Below are positions 22,704-33,985 of a stretch of 64,000 nt of DNA, in pieces (within the stretch, counting starts at the first letter, position 1; each line of letters begins with the position of its first letter). The DNA lies in NCBI GenBank assembly GCA_003586115.2, contig QVOM02000103.1:3038001-3102000 (forward strand), given 5' to 3'. The notes under the pieces are model-generated. The model saw only the letters and a program-made list of their open reading frames with translations. It made no database searches and was not told the DNA's origin. Source of the DNA: Salvator merianae (Eukaryota; Chordata; Lepidosauria; Squamata; Teiidae). Position numbers and translations under genes: made by a program.

Positions 22704-23930
22704 TCTGTACGAAGAAGAATAGTACTGTTAAAGGCCATGCTCTGGGTTTTTAATTGTTTTGGGGAAATTAGCTTTTGCCCAGGCATTTAGACCTTCTTAG
22801 GGATCGATTTCTTGGCTATGGTTTTAATAACGCTAAATTGACATAGAAAATGCAAATAAAGAGGAGTTAATTCTTGAAAAGAATGGTGCATCTTTATTAG
22901 GACCCAGCAAAAAGATTGAAATCCAAAGAAATAGCAATAAGCAATGTAATTTGTTAGAATCAGCCAGTTTCATAGGTAAGATAGATAGTTTAGCATTTAG
23001 AAAAGGAAAAGAAAAAGCTGGGCTCCAAACTTAAGTAAGGAGACCTATCTAGTGTGTGTAAAAGGGGTAGAAGGCGGAGGGGGGGGGGGAAGAGAGAAAG
23101 AGAGTCTGGAAGAAGCTAGCAATGGAGACTAGTGAAGGTTCCTAGCACTAAAGGAGTAAATCTCACCCATCTGTAGTCTTCTCCAGGTAAAACGTCTCTT
23201 GTAGGCAAAATGGGTGAAAAATCAGAGAATGGGATGTGGGCGAGGCTCCACAACCCTTACTTCTTTAGAAACAAAAACAGCTCTTTAGCCAAAGGGCATA
23301 GAAAGAGATATGGAATCCCTCTTTTAGTGAAATCAGCTCAAAAAGGAAAATAAAGGAAACTGCAAGCAGTGAATCGAGCAGCTCCTTGGAAAAATCTCTC
23401 TCCATTTCAGGAGGGAGGTAAAATCAGCTCTTAGCGAAGGTAAAAATGGTGCTGAGATGTTCTCTTCTTCCTCTGCTCCATAATGTCTCTTCTTCTCCTC
23501 CTTCCTCAGCTCCTGCTAACTCCTGCTCTTCTCCTAACTTCCTAATAGTAAAAACCTGAACTTTTTATATTCTTTTTCCCAAGTAGAAAAAGGAGGGAAC
23601 TTCCTTGAGCTGAGCAAAAATGAGTTTTTTTCACGTAGACAAGATAAACAGACAACTACACTGGTTGATGAACTTAAATGTTGCTATTTGCATTCTTAAA
23701 GAGAAGTTCTCAAGGTGTAGATTTGAACAATAGGACTAGTTTTGATGGCCAAATAGTTGCCCAATCTTTTGTTAACCATTAATGCGTAATTTCCTGAGCT
23801 GAATCTCAGCAGCCAGGTTATTCAAGAAATAAGCAGAGGAAAACAGGGTCCAAGATTCTGGTCAGATTCCCTGTATTTGAATCCTTATAGTTATAGTTAT
23901 ATTTCATAGGATCCATGCCAATCTGTACAT
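22704..23930 (-). mobile_element. LTR-like repeat, copy 1
   Basis: This is a 1.2-kb unit repeated in the same orientation at 39998-41248 with roughly 90% similarity judged by eye. On the minus strand it reads like a long terminal repeat. A TATAAAA box lies near 23570. AATAAA follows near 22895, inside CCTAATAAAGATGC, and a short tail comes after it. No gag/pol frame lies beside it and no primer-binding site was seen, so a solo LTR is the best reading. Both ends carry GTACAGAT, but a TSD could not be defined. It might instead be a long non-coding repeat of another class. Confidence 0.45.
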
Positions 23931-24721
23931 AGTTATGCACTCCAGTTTCTGTATGGCATGGCTACAAGTATCTGCGTTACAGTACGAAGAACCACACTAT
24001 ACTTATGTATAAAAGTAATACATTGCTGGCAAAATAATGCCAATGGATATCTACATCAAATTATTTCCTCTGAACAATTATGAAGTGTTCTCAAGTGGAG
24101 GAAGGTTGTTCTCCTGAGACCAGGAACTTGAAAGAGAAATTTGGAAGAACTACTGGGCTCTGGTAAGTTTGTTGGGGGGATACTCTGGGTTTTGCAGAGG
24201 GTGTTAGACACTAGCTGTGGCTGGTGTAGCTGCTAGAGGTGGGCATTTTTTTCTTTTTCTAAGTTAGCCTGAGCACATGGTCTTAGGGAGGAGGGGCTTA
24301 CTGTTGTTGGTGACCTAGGAGAGCTAACGAAGGGGATTAGCATACTAGGTCACTCCCTTCAGCTGGGAGGAACAGGAAGAAGTGGCCCACATGCCTAACA
24401 GCATGAGAAATATATACTGTAATATAACAATAAAATACTAATTTAGATTTGTTTTTTTTCATAATAGAATCCAAAAAGTAAAAGAAATTAAATTGTAAGA
24501 AAAAATAAAAATAAACTGAAACAATTAAATAATTTAGATAAGTAGCCACTTTTTTTTTTTTATTCAATAATGTAAAATAATTCAAGTAGTGGCTTGCCCT
24601 AAAATAACAATTTAAATCAAAGAAAAAAGAAAGGTAATCTAAATAGTAACTAAAACAAAAATAATAATTATATATAATTTAAATAATTTAAGAGAAATGA
24701 GGGTAGATAGCCAGCAGGAGA
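23931..24721. other. Unannotated AT-rich interval
   Basis: No gene was recognised. The part 24410-24700 is extremely AT-rich with A and T runs. The lysine/tyrosine/phenylalanine-rich frame on the minus strand is compositional. Confidence 0.4.
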
Positions 24722-24906
24722 ATCATAGAATCATAGAGTTGGAAGGGACCTCCAGGCTCATCGAGTCCAACCCCCTGCTCAATGCAGGATTCACTACACC
24801 ATCCCAGACAGATATCTGTCCAGCCTTTCTTTGAAGATCTCCAGCGAAGGAGAGCCCACCACCTCCTGTGGTAACCTGTTCCAGTGACTGATTGCCCTTA
24901 CGGGAG
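24722..24906 (-). mobile_element. CR1 3'-end fragment
   Basis: On the minus strand this is the last ~185 bp of a CR1, ending in ATTCTATGATTCTATGATT at 24722. It matches 43301-43480 almost base for base. Its 5' truncation point lies directly against the plus-strand CR1 described next. No coding capacity remains beyond the last codons of ORF2. Confidence 0.85.
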
Positions 24907-24915
24907 AAGGGGTCT

Positions 24916-25775
24916 TTCCAGTGTATTGCATCGAGTGTCATATGTATAATTATCTGCCTGCTGGGCAGAAGGGATGGGTGTGTGCTTGGTGTATTGAGCT
25001 CCTGGCTCGCAGGGAATGGGTTTTTTCCCTTGAAGCCAAGATAGCAGATCTGGAGAAGCAGAAAGAGAGAGATAGGCATGAGAATGAGGCCTCCAAGGAT
25101 GCAGTAGGAGCATCCCATCCACGGTGTGCAGCCCTCCAACTGCCTTGGAGAGTGGAGATCTCAGGCGGGAAGGACATCAGGCTGAGGAAGAGGGACAGGT
25201 TCTTTTAGTCGGGACCCCTTCCTTAGAGTTTGTGCCTGTATTCTTTTGCACTGAGGATACTCCTCCACAGGTGGTGGGAGAGGGGCTTCTTGTAGTGGGT
25301 GATTTAATTATTAGAAATATAGAGAAACAGGTTTGTGATGGGTGTGTAGACCACATGCTGACTTGCCTACCGGGTGCAAAGGTTGCAGACATCATGGGCA
25401 TGTAGATAGGCTGGTAGACAGTGCTGGGGAGGAGCCAGTGGTCATGGTACATGCCAGTACCAATGACATTGGAAGGCTAAGCAGGGGTCCTGGAAGCCAA
25501 ATTTAGGTTGTTAGGTACAAGATTGAAATCCAGAACCTCCAAGGTTGCATTCTCAGAAATGCTACCTGTTCCACATGCAGGGCCAGCTAGACAGGCAGAG
25601 CTCAGGAGCCTCAATGTGTGGATGTCGAGAAGAAGCATTTAGATTTGTCAGGAACTGGGGAATATTTTGGAACAAGCCAAATATGTACAAAAAGGATGGG
25701 TTGCACTTGAACCAACATGGAATCAGACTGCTGGTACTTAATCTTAAGAAAGTCACAAAGCAGCTTTTAAACTAA
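24916..25775 (+). pseudogene. CR1 ORF1 remnant (zinc motif, coiled coil, esterase)
   Basis: CR1 ORF1 encodes a nucleic-acid-binding protein with a SGNH-type esterase domain in this LINE clade. Three frame segments show the expected order. The first (from about 24921) has a CIEC...VCAWC double-cysteine motif followed by a charged helical stretch (LEAKIADLEKQKERDRHE) that looks like a coiled coil. The second (to 25405) contains VVGDLIIR and CLPGAKV. The third gives STNDIGR near 25455, and then DGLHLNQHG at 25695-25725. These correspond to the GDS, ND and DxxH blocks of the esterase. The nucleophile serine of GDS is Leu here, and frameshifts split the domain, so it cannot be functional. Confidence 0.75.
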
Positions 25776-25904
25776 TCCCTGAGGGGAAAGGTGACAGGAC
25801 CTGGGCAGCATCCGGTTCGTGAAAGTGCATAGTTCAGTAAGCAGAGTGGGAAACTAGTCAGTAGTATTCAAACAAAAAGAGGCAAGAAGCAGTCTAGGAT
25901 TGCA

Positions 25905-28703
25905 CATGATCCTAAAGGGAAGGACTTTCAACAGAAGAGTGCATACAAATGCCTGTACGCAAATGCCAGAAGCCTCCGAGCCAAAACAGGGGAGTTGTTT
26001 AGTTATGGATAAAAATATTGATGTTATTGCCATTACTGAAACCTGGTGGACTGATAAAAACCAATGGGATACAGTGCTTCGAGGTTACAAACTGTACTGG
26101 AAAGACCGGAAAGGGCAAATTGGAGGTGGTGTAGCCTTATATGTTAAGGAAGAGATAAAATCTCATGAACTGGAACTTCCAGATAAAACAGACCCATCCA
26201 TAGCAACATTGTGGGTAACAATACGAGGTAAGAAAACAAGTCTAACGTTAGCGACATGCTATTGCCCTCCCAACCAAACTCATGAAGGAGACCAGCAATT
26301 GGAAAATGAGGTCACAAAGGCATCAAAACAGGAAAGTGTAGTTGCAATGGGAGACTTCAACTACCCCCACATAGACTAGGTGAACTTTTATTCAACTCAT
26401 GAGAGGGAGATAAAATTTCTAGACATTCTAAACAATTGTTCTCTTGAGCAGCTCAACGATTGTTGAGCAGAACCAACCAGGGGAAAGGGAACCCTGGACT
26501 TCATACTAGGTTATACACAGGATCCAGTACAAAATGTCACTGGAACTGATCCAATAAGGAACAGTGATCACAATGTGATGACCTTCAATTTAAATACAGA
26601 CAGTAAGTTGTTGACACAATTGAACATGAAGACCTTAAGCTTTCATAAGGGAAATTTCCCTAAAATGAGAAAACTGGTAAAAAGGAAATTGAAAGGGAAA
26701 GTTAGAAGAATTCAATCATTCCAAAATGCATGGAAATGATTTAAAAACACATTAATGGAGGCTCAATTAGAATGCATACTTAAAAGAAGGAAAGGGACTG
26801 CGAGGTCCAAGAGGACACCAGTGTGGCTTACAAATGAAGTAAGGGAAGTCATTAAAAGCAAAGAAAGAGCATTCAGAAAATGGAAGGCTTGTCCTAATGA
26901 GAAGAACGGGAAAGAACACAAACTCTGGCAAAACAAACACAAGGCAGCAATTAGGAATGCTAAGAAGAATTTTGAGGAGCACATTGCTAAGAACATCAAG
27001 AGAAATAACAAGAATTTCTTTAAGTATATCAGAAGTAGGAATCCAAACAGAAAAGTAGTAGGACCGCTAGATCATAATGAACAGAAAGGCATAATTACAG
27101 AGGACACAGAGATTACAGAAAGGCTAAATGAATATTTTACCTCTGTTTTCACTGAGAAAGATAGAGAGCATATGCCAGCAGCTGAATCAATCCTTTCAGG
27201 GAGGGAGTCAGAAGAAGTAAATCAGATAGAGGTAACCAAGGAGGAGGTTCTTGCATGTCTTGATAAACTAAATGCTAACAAATAACCAGGACCAGATGGC
27301 ATTCATCTGAGAGTTCTTAAAGAACTAAAATTTGAAATTGCTGAGCTTCTAGCCAAAATATATAATCTTTCCCTAAAATCAGGCTCCATGCCTGAAGACT
27401 GGAGGGTGGCAAATGTGACACCGATCTTCAAAAATGGATCAAGGGTGATCCAGGAAATTACAGACCAGTCAGCTTAACATCAGTTCCAGGTAAAGTGATG
27501 GAAACCATAATTAAGAATAAAATTACTAAACACATAGAAAAGCAAGCATTGCTGAAAGAAAATCAGCATGGCTTCTGCAAAGGTAAATCATGCCTTACAA
27601 ACTTGTTAGAATTCTTTGAAAGTGTTAATAAACATGTGGATAAAGGTGACCCAGTTGACATTGTCTATCTGGACTTTCAGAAGGCTTTTGACAAAGTCTC
27701 TCATGAAAGACTCCTGAATAAACTCAGGAGTCATGGAGTAAGAGGACAGGTTCTGTCCTGACTTGGTAACTTGCTTAAGGACAGGAAACAGAGAGTAGGA
27801 ATAAATGGTCAGTTCTAAGAGTGGAAAGAGGTGAAAAGTGGGGTCCTGCAAGGTTCAGTACTAGGACCCCTGTTTTTTAATTTATTCATAAATTATCTAG
27901 ACACAGGGGTAAGTAGTGAGTTAGCAAACTTTGCTGATGACACTAAATTGTTCAGAGTATAAAAACTGATAGTGATTGTAAAGGGCTCCAGAGGGGTCTC
28001 TTGACATTGGGTGAGTGGGCAATGAAGTGGCAAATGCACTTCAGTCTTAGCAAGTGCAAAGTGATGCACATCAGGACAAAGAACCCCAATTATATCTATA
28101 AACTGATGGGGGCCTAGCTTTCTGTAACAGACCAGGAAAAAGGTCTTGGGGTTCTGGTTGACTGCTCAATGAAGGTGTTGACCCAGTGTGCAGCAGCAGT
28201 GAAAAAAACAAATTCAATGCTAGGGGTAATTAGGAAGGGAATAGAAAACAAGTCGGCAAGTGTCATTGTGCCACTATATAAATCTATGGTGAGACCACAC
28301 TTGGAATATTGTGTACAATTCTGGTCACCTCACCTCAGAAAGGATATTGTGAAACTGGAGAAGGTGCAGAAAAGGGCAACCAGAGATCAAGGGACTGGAA
28401 CACCTTGGCCTCTTCAGCCTTGAAAAGTGGTGTTTAAGAGGAGGCTTGATTAAGGTATATAAAATCATGCACAGTATGGATAGGGTGGACAGAGAGAAGT
28501 TTTTCTCTTTATCACACAACACTAGGACCAGGGGGCACTCTCTGAAGCTGATGGGTAGGAGTGTTAGGACTGACAAGAGGAAGTATTTTTTCACCCAGAG
28601 GGTCATCAGTCTAAGGAATGAAGTGGTGACAGCCATCAGCCTGGATGGCTTTAATAAAGGACTGGATAGATTCATGGAGATCAGGTGTATCAATGGCTAC
28701 TAG
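25905..28703 (+). pseudogene. CR1 ORF2 remnant (endonuclease and reverse transcriptase)
   Basis: ORF2 of CR1 makes the nicking endonuclease and reverse transcriptase that copy the element at the target site. The N-terminal part shows the APE-type endonuclease motifs ITETWW (26032), MGDFNYPHID (26349) and RNSDHN (26560). The RT part runs from about 26760. PGPDGIHLRVL follows a stop near 27283, LDFQKAFDKVSHERLL lies at about 27670, and the catalytic FADD box is intact at 27930-27941. The C-terminal region (PHLEYCVQFWSPHL at 28295, then a region rich in conserved Arg/Leu up to 28703) is also present. Stops at about 26377, 27283, 27760 and 27818, plus several frameshifts, inactivate it. Confidence 0.85.
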
Positions 28704-29013
28704 AATGGATGCCTAAGTACTGCCTCTAGGTTGGAAAGACAGACAGGATGTCTGTATAACCATTTGCAGGAAGTCAAAAGCAGGTGAAGGTTTTGCCTTT
28801 TATTCTGCTTGAGAATGCCCAGAAGCAATTGGTGGGCCACTGCGTGAAACAGAATCCTGGACTAGATAGGCTGTGGCCTGATCCAGCAAGGCTCCTCTTA
28901 TGTTCTTAAGTAAAAAATAAAAATTGATAGAATTAGTTCAGAATTCCCTGAGAATTTTGTGACCAGGTAGCAACTACCAATACCAGGGGAAAATAGATTG
29001 GTCTTTCAATAAA

Positions 29014-29776
29014 GGGTCTGTCTGCATTTTCCACCATGGAATGTTCATCAGCAAACATTCCATGGTGGTATAGACCTTGCAGCATGGAGATGTTCTGCAC
29101 TGTAAGATCTTGGAAAAGAACAGGAGCAGGATACCAGCATTTGCAGGGGGAATACTGGCATCCTGCTCAGTGGAGTAGCTAAATTTTTTGCCGCCCGGGG
29201 CCACGCGGCGGCAGAGGAGCACAAGCAAGGTCATCCTGCCCTGCAGACTCCTGCCCCTGCCACCACCCCGATGACTGCCAGCCAGCCGGACGCTGTGTCG
29301 TGCTTTCCTTCATGTTCACACTCCAGTGAAACTTTACGTGCCGGGCGGGCAGAGAAGGACCTGGCTGCATGTGCTGCCTGGGACAACATGCCACCCAGAG
29401 TGGCCTTCCCCCCCGCTTCCTACGCCACTGATCCTGCTGCCGTTCTGTACCATGACAGTGGCTATGAAGCTTCTAGCTGCTGCTATGGTGACGAGCATTG
29501 CGCCATGGCACAGGTGCAGCCAGAGCCATACCATGGTGCAAGCACAGCCATGCCTTGCTGCACAGCTGTGCATTCGCACCTGGAAGTGGGTGTGAACACA
29601 CTATATTGGGAGCAGTACAGCTGTTCCTGGTACAGCTGTGGAGTACAATTTTATGCTTCACAGCACGTAGCAATCAGGAGCAGCTGTAGTCTGCTCCCGA
29701 TTGCCAGGGCCTCCAAGGAGGCGCTTGTTAAGTGTGTATCCCTGATGCTCAATAGCTTCAAGTGCAAAAACGCTCC
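29014..29776. mobile_element. Harbinger-like MITE carrying a nested hAT MITE
   Basis: The left terminus GGGTCTGTCTGCATTTTCC and right terminus (reverse complement) GGAGCGTTTTTGCACTT are inverted. They are flanked by AAA at 29011-29013 and AAA at 29777-29779. A TTCCACCATGGAATG/CATTCCATGGTGG hairpin lies at the left. The GGAGCAGCTGTAGTCTGCTCC palindrome of the family is at about 29678. Without the insert at 29168-29430 the element is about 490 bp. Confidence 0.65.
29168..29430. mobile_element. hAT MITE
   Basis: The termini CAGTGGAGTAGC and (right, reverse complement) CAGTGGCGTAGGAAGC are inverted repeats of the common CAGTGGCGTAG type. They are bounded by a perfect 8-bp TSD, ATCCTGCT (29160-29167 and 29431-29438). 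The 263-bp interior is GC-rich (CGGGGCCACGCGGCGG near 29198) and has no transposase. It is nested in a MITE of another superfamily and is therefore younger than its host. Confidence 0.85.
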
Positions 29777-29779
29777 AAA

Positions 29780-32700
29780 ATCTTTACAAATGTTCCATCA
29801 CTGCATACCTTCAGACATAATCATGTCAAAGAGTTTGAGGTCTTTAACTCACCTGTCTCCTTGACAGCAGGCAGATGAAAGTGAATGTCAGCATGTGCAC
29901 CAGTGCTGGAAAAAGTGACTAATTTTCTATCAGCCAACCTGCTATCTTGCACTGGATCTGTGCCCAGTATGCTGAAAGGAAGTCACTTCTTCCAATTATT
30001 GGTTTACTCCATTCTGAGTGAGCCATTGTTTACCATCACCTTCTTACCAGAGTAGCTCTAGGGATTCAGGTGACGCAAACCATCTTCTTATTTCATGCCT
30101 CCTACTCATACATACACTCCAACACAGAGAGAGCTATGCTGCAGCCTCACATTCGCTGCATTGCTCACTTGTCCCCCACTGGTTGTCAGTTTTCACTTGG
30201 AATAATTTGGGCACCACTGAACTGTGGTGCTCCAAGCAAATGGTCCTACTGGTTTGCCCCTAAAGCCACCCTTGCTGCTTACGGTAGGTAGGTGAGTTAA
30301 AGATATTTCATTCTTTTGTTATAATTTTTTCAGGATATGTTGAATCATCTGTCACTGTATTTCTGCAATGAAAATTTACTAATAGTTATTGCTCACAGCA
30401 TTATGATAATACTTTGACCACATCTCCACTCCGATGGTGAGAGATGCCTCAGTGAGGCACCTCTACTAGCATGGGCTGCCCCTGTGACCTTTACAAAGAG
30501 TTTGCTCTTTCCATTGCTGTCTCCAATGCTGCAAAGATGCAGGAGGGCTACATGCAAATACAGGACATGAACTATATGTGCTTGGAGGGGACTGACGTTT
30601 TTCCATATCCTCTCACATCCCTTTAAAGTGGGGTGCTTTGGAGACAGATTTCAATGTCCCTCCAAAGTATTTTGAATTCCAGGCTAAAAAATTCTTGATT
30701 ACAGATGGTTTCAAGACTTCTCCATCCAAAATTCCATGCATGCAGGCATGAGCCAAAAGCAGAGGAGAGGCAGGGCAGACATGCAAGTTCCCATTACTCC
30801 ATCCTCCACCAGCTATCTAGAGAAGGAAAGTTTGAAGGGAGGTTCTAGGAAAATTGTACAGACTGCCTCTCTGGAATTTGGCATTATGAAAAAAATCCAA
30901 CACAATAAATACTTTAAGCATGTTTGGCTAAATGCCCCTAAAGCTTCCCTTCAGACCTTCCTGATGAATCTAGAAAAGCCTGCAATGGAACCATCATCAA
31001 CAGCGTGGGGACATGTCTTATTCCTGACCTCTTTAATTGTGCATGTCTGAAGAGAATGACAGAAAAATAATAGGAAAAAGTGGAACATTCTGTGAAATGT
31101 ACGCTTTTTGTGCTCTGGGAAAACTTGTATATATACATTACACAAAATCCACTATGTGAATTCTCAGTTGCAGACTGGAGTGATCCAGCTTATATTTAGG
31201 TTTACTATGTGAATGAAAATTAAGCCAGTCTAGCACTTGGAACTGACTGTAGCCAACTTTCTTGTAACTTGGGTGATGTTGGTGTAATGTTACACAGAAA
31301 TGCAAAGAAAATTACTGCATCCCATTGAAAAAGAAGGGGGGGGGGAACCAACTGTGCTGCGATTTTAGCATGCTTAACATGTATAGTTCAAGCCTATATA
31401 AGCCGGCTCTGAAGTAAGCCCTACTGAATTCAACAGCACTTGCTCCCAGTAAGTAGGGAAGTATGCAATCTCAATTTGTTAAGCATTTTAATGAAATAAA
31501 TTGTCTGTTCTAATACAATTATTAAAACTCAGTCTCAGGTGTCCAAATTCTTGTCAATCATCTCAACACCTTAAGGAGGAGCAGGTGTACTGTTTACTGA
31601 GTGATTGATAAAATATTGCCCAAATGCTTTTTCTAATATCATCATAAACAATGAGTTAGACACATAGTGCAAGCAAAATGAAGCATTCCTAAGGCCAGGT
31701 CTCCACTTCACTAGGGAGACAACTTCTGCTCAGAGCCACGAGTGGGGATGCCATGGTTGCCACTCTGAAGATGGAGGCACCATCTGAAGTGGTGGTATGA
31801 GGCACCAGCAGTGGGGGTGGGAAAATACACCCTGCAAAAAAGGTGCCTCAAATGCCAATTGCACCCTTAGATACTAATTGCACCCTAAAATGAGGTGAAA
31901 ACACATGCTATAAAAGAAGATGCAGATTTTCCATATTGTCTTAACACTATTAGGAGCCCAGCAGTTTTTCTGCAGCTGCTACCATTCCCAAATGTAGCTA
32001 TTAGCAGTCAATGACTGTGTAAAGAACCAATATTGGAGAAAAGTACTACAACCAGGAGACGATGACTGGTGGCTGTCTGAGAAGCTGAGTCCGTGACTTA
32101 TTGTGAAGAGCTAAGATAAGGTCCTATCTGCAGGAAAAAAAAGAGGGAGGGGGAATTCATAACAGTAGATGAGGAATTGACTCATGGCAAAACTCCATGA
32201 ATTTTGATTAGTCAAGGACTTTGAAGATGAGATTACTGATTGGGTCTTTTTTATGAGCAGCATCCTGCAGATTGAAGTGCCATGGTAGTAGATCAAGGCT
32301 CTGGTTAGAACCTTCCATTTTAATCATTCCAACTGCCTTTTGACCTACTAAGAACCAAAGCAGTTCAAGAGTACAAAGGAAGGTTTTCAGTAGTGTCTGA
32401 TCCCTGCCTCACTGCCACCATGGAAATGCTCCACAAGTTGCCACTACTCTTACTGAGGTATGGGAACTTACAAAGTAGGTGTTTGCAAAAGGTTTATCTG
32501 TCCCCTCCCCCAATGAAGCACTTACAAGACTCTTCTCCTTTTAGAAAATACAGAGAAAATGACACTACTGTTGTCCACTGGATTGGAGTGGATTGGACTA
32601 CCAAGCTGGTTAGGATATTTTCCCTAGTGGGAGCCATTTGTAATGGAGCAGGGAGCCATGGACACCTTTAGTTTCACTTTCCCTGCGTCTCCTAAAAAGA

Positions 32701-33397
32701 GAAAATCCACAGAAAGTGTGTTTATTTGGGAGGGGGAACTTTGTCCACTACTTTTTAAAAGATTGATGTGCATTCATCTGGAAACTGAAGCTGTTGTTGT
32801 CAAATCAATATTGCAGCTTTGGATACATTCACACCAACTAGCAAATACTTCTAAACATCTTTTCTGTCAGCCCCATTTCTTACCAGACATTTTGAAAAAA
32901 AGAATTGTGCAAAGGAGGTTTCTTATAAATGCTTTTGAATAAGCATTGACCATGTGTAGTGTGTGTTTGCACTGACTGTCACCAAAGATATGCAAGCAAA
33001 TACACAAACTATACGTGACAAAATCTGAATGATGCACATAGTTCAAGTGATGCTATGCTGGAAACATATAGATGACCCTTAGTCAAAAAATATGGACTTT
33101 TGAGTCATCGCTGGTTCCTGGGTTTTAAAGAGCCTTTAGGTAAGATCCCTTCTTTGTGCCTACCTATTTTTCACCATTCACTTCCCCTTGCTCTTTGGGT
33201 TCAATCCTCAAAATTATGGAAGAGATCTTTCCTTTCTTTTTTCACTTATTACATGCTCAGAAATAGCCTGTGAATTGAACAAGGTCAACAATGAGAAGAT
33301 CAGGAAATACAAGAGATTCCAGGTGTCAGCCATTGACACTCACCGATATCCAGTGACACCATCCTCTGATGCCAATCTTGTCTTGAGCTCCATACAA
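29780..33397. other. Unannotated interval
   Basis: These 3.6 kb show no recognisable gene. The block 31405-31465 (AAGTAAGCCCTACTGAATTC, TTGCTCCCAGTAAG) resembles an old interspersed repeat common in amniotes, and 46925-47000 may be another piece of it, but the family cannot be named safely. A short G run lies at 31337-31346. Confidence 0.35.
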
Positions 33398-33985
33398 AAA
33401 AGTACTTTATTATTATTAAATTTATTAATGGTTTATGGCCAGTATAGTTACAGAAATATAATTAAAATGTACAACTATACACAGTATAAAGATAATACAT
33501 CTAAATATATCTGAAATAATTTACATCTAGCTATTCTTACATACAGCCTCATTGAAAAGATGTGTCCGGGTTTGTGGCTTGAATTAGTTTGGAGTTTATC
33601 TCAATGAGATTAGCATAAAATTTAGCCCTTTCCCTTGTTATATTTGGATCACTATCTGTCAATAGCTGTGAAACTACTGATCTGTCTGATTTTAGTCTTA
33701 TCAGTGATAGAATATACAAAGTGTGGATGTCTCTATAATAAGAGCAATACAGCAGAACATGTCTGAATGTTTCTACTGTTCCCTCTCCACTGGGGCAGCG
33801 AAACTCTCTGTGAGCAATTCTGTTGAATTTGCCCCTCAGATGAACAGAAGGTAGAACATGAAGTCTGGCAAGCATAAAAACTCTGTGCTGTTTTGGGACA
33901 AGTAAACAATTCAAGTAGTTTGCAGGTTGGAATGGTTTGTTAAAAAGGTGTCTGCTGATAACTAAATGCTATCCCTTTGATGATC
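33398..33985 (-). mobile_element. LINE C-terminal fragment, family unclear
   Basis: An open frame at 33914-33549 reads RVFMLARLHVLPSVHLRGKF, followed by a cysteine/histidine cluster (RCPSGEGTVE, FRHVLLYC, then Y.RDI). The pattern C...ET..H.LL.C..YR is common at the C-terminus of several LINE ORF2 families. The sense strand ends in AATAATAATAAAG (33400-33415), which fits a LINE 3' tail. One of the usual paired cysteines is replaced (CPSG). It is not CR1-like in this region. Family assignment needs a database search. Confidence 0.55.

Larger units (their letters stand above)
24907..28915 (+). mobile_element. Near full-length decayed CR1 LINE
   Basis: A copy of about 4.0 kb that begins inside ORF1 and runs through ORF2 to a 3' UTR. 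The 3' end (CTGATCCAGCAAGGCTCCTC, then TTATGTTCTTAAG) differs from the ATTCTATG type of the other three copies, so it belongs to a different CR1 subfamily. Both ORFs carry stops and frameshifts. The 5' UTR and the start of ORF1 are missing, possibly because the antisense CR1 fragment inserted at the junction or because of 5' truncation. Confidence 0.85.

Noticed and set aside
29271..29864. 197-codon open frame, the longest non-LINE frame on the plus strand
   Set aside because: It crosses the border of a nested hAT MITE and its host MITE, so it is a chance fusion of two transposon sequences.
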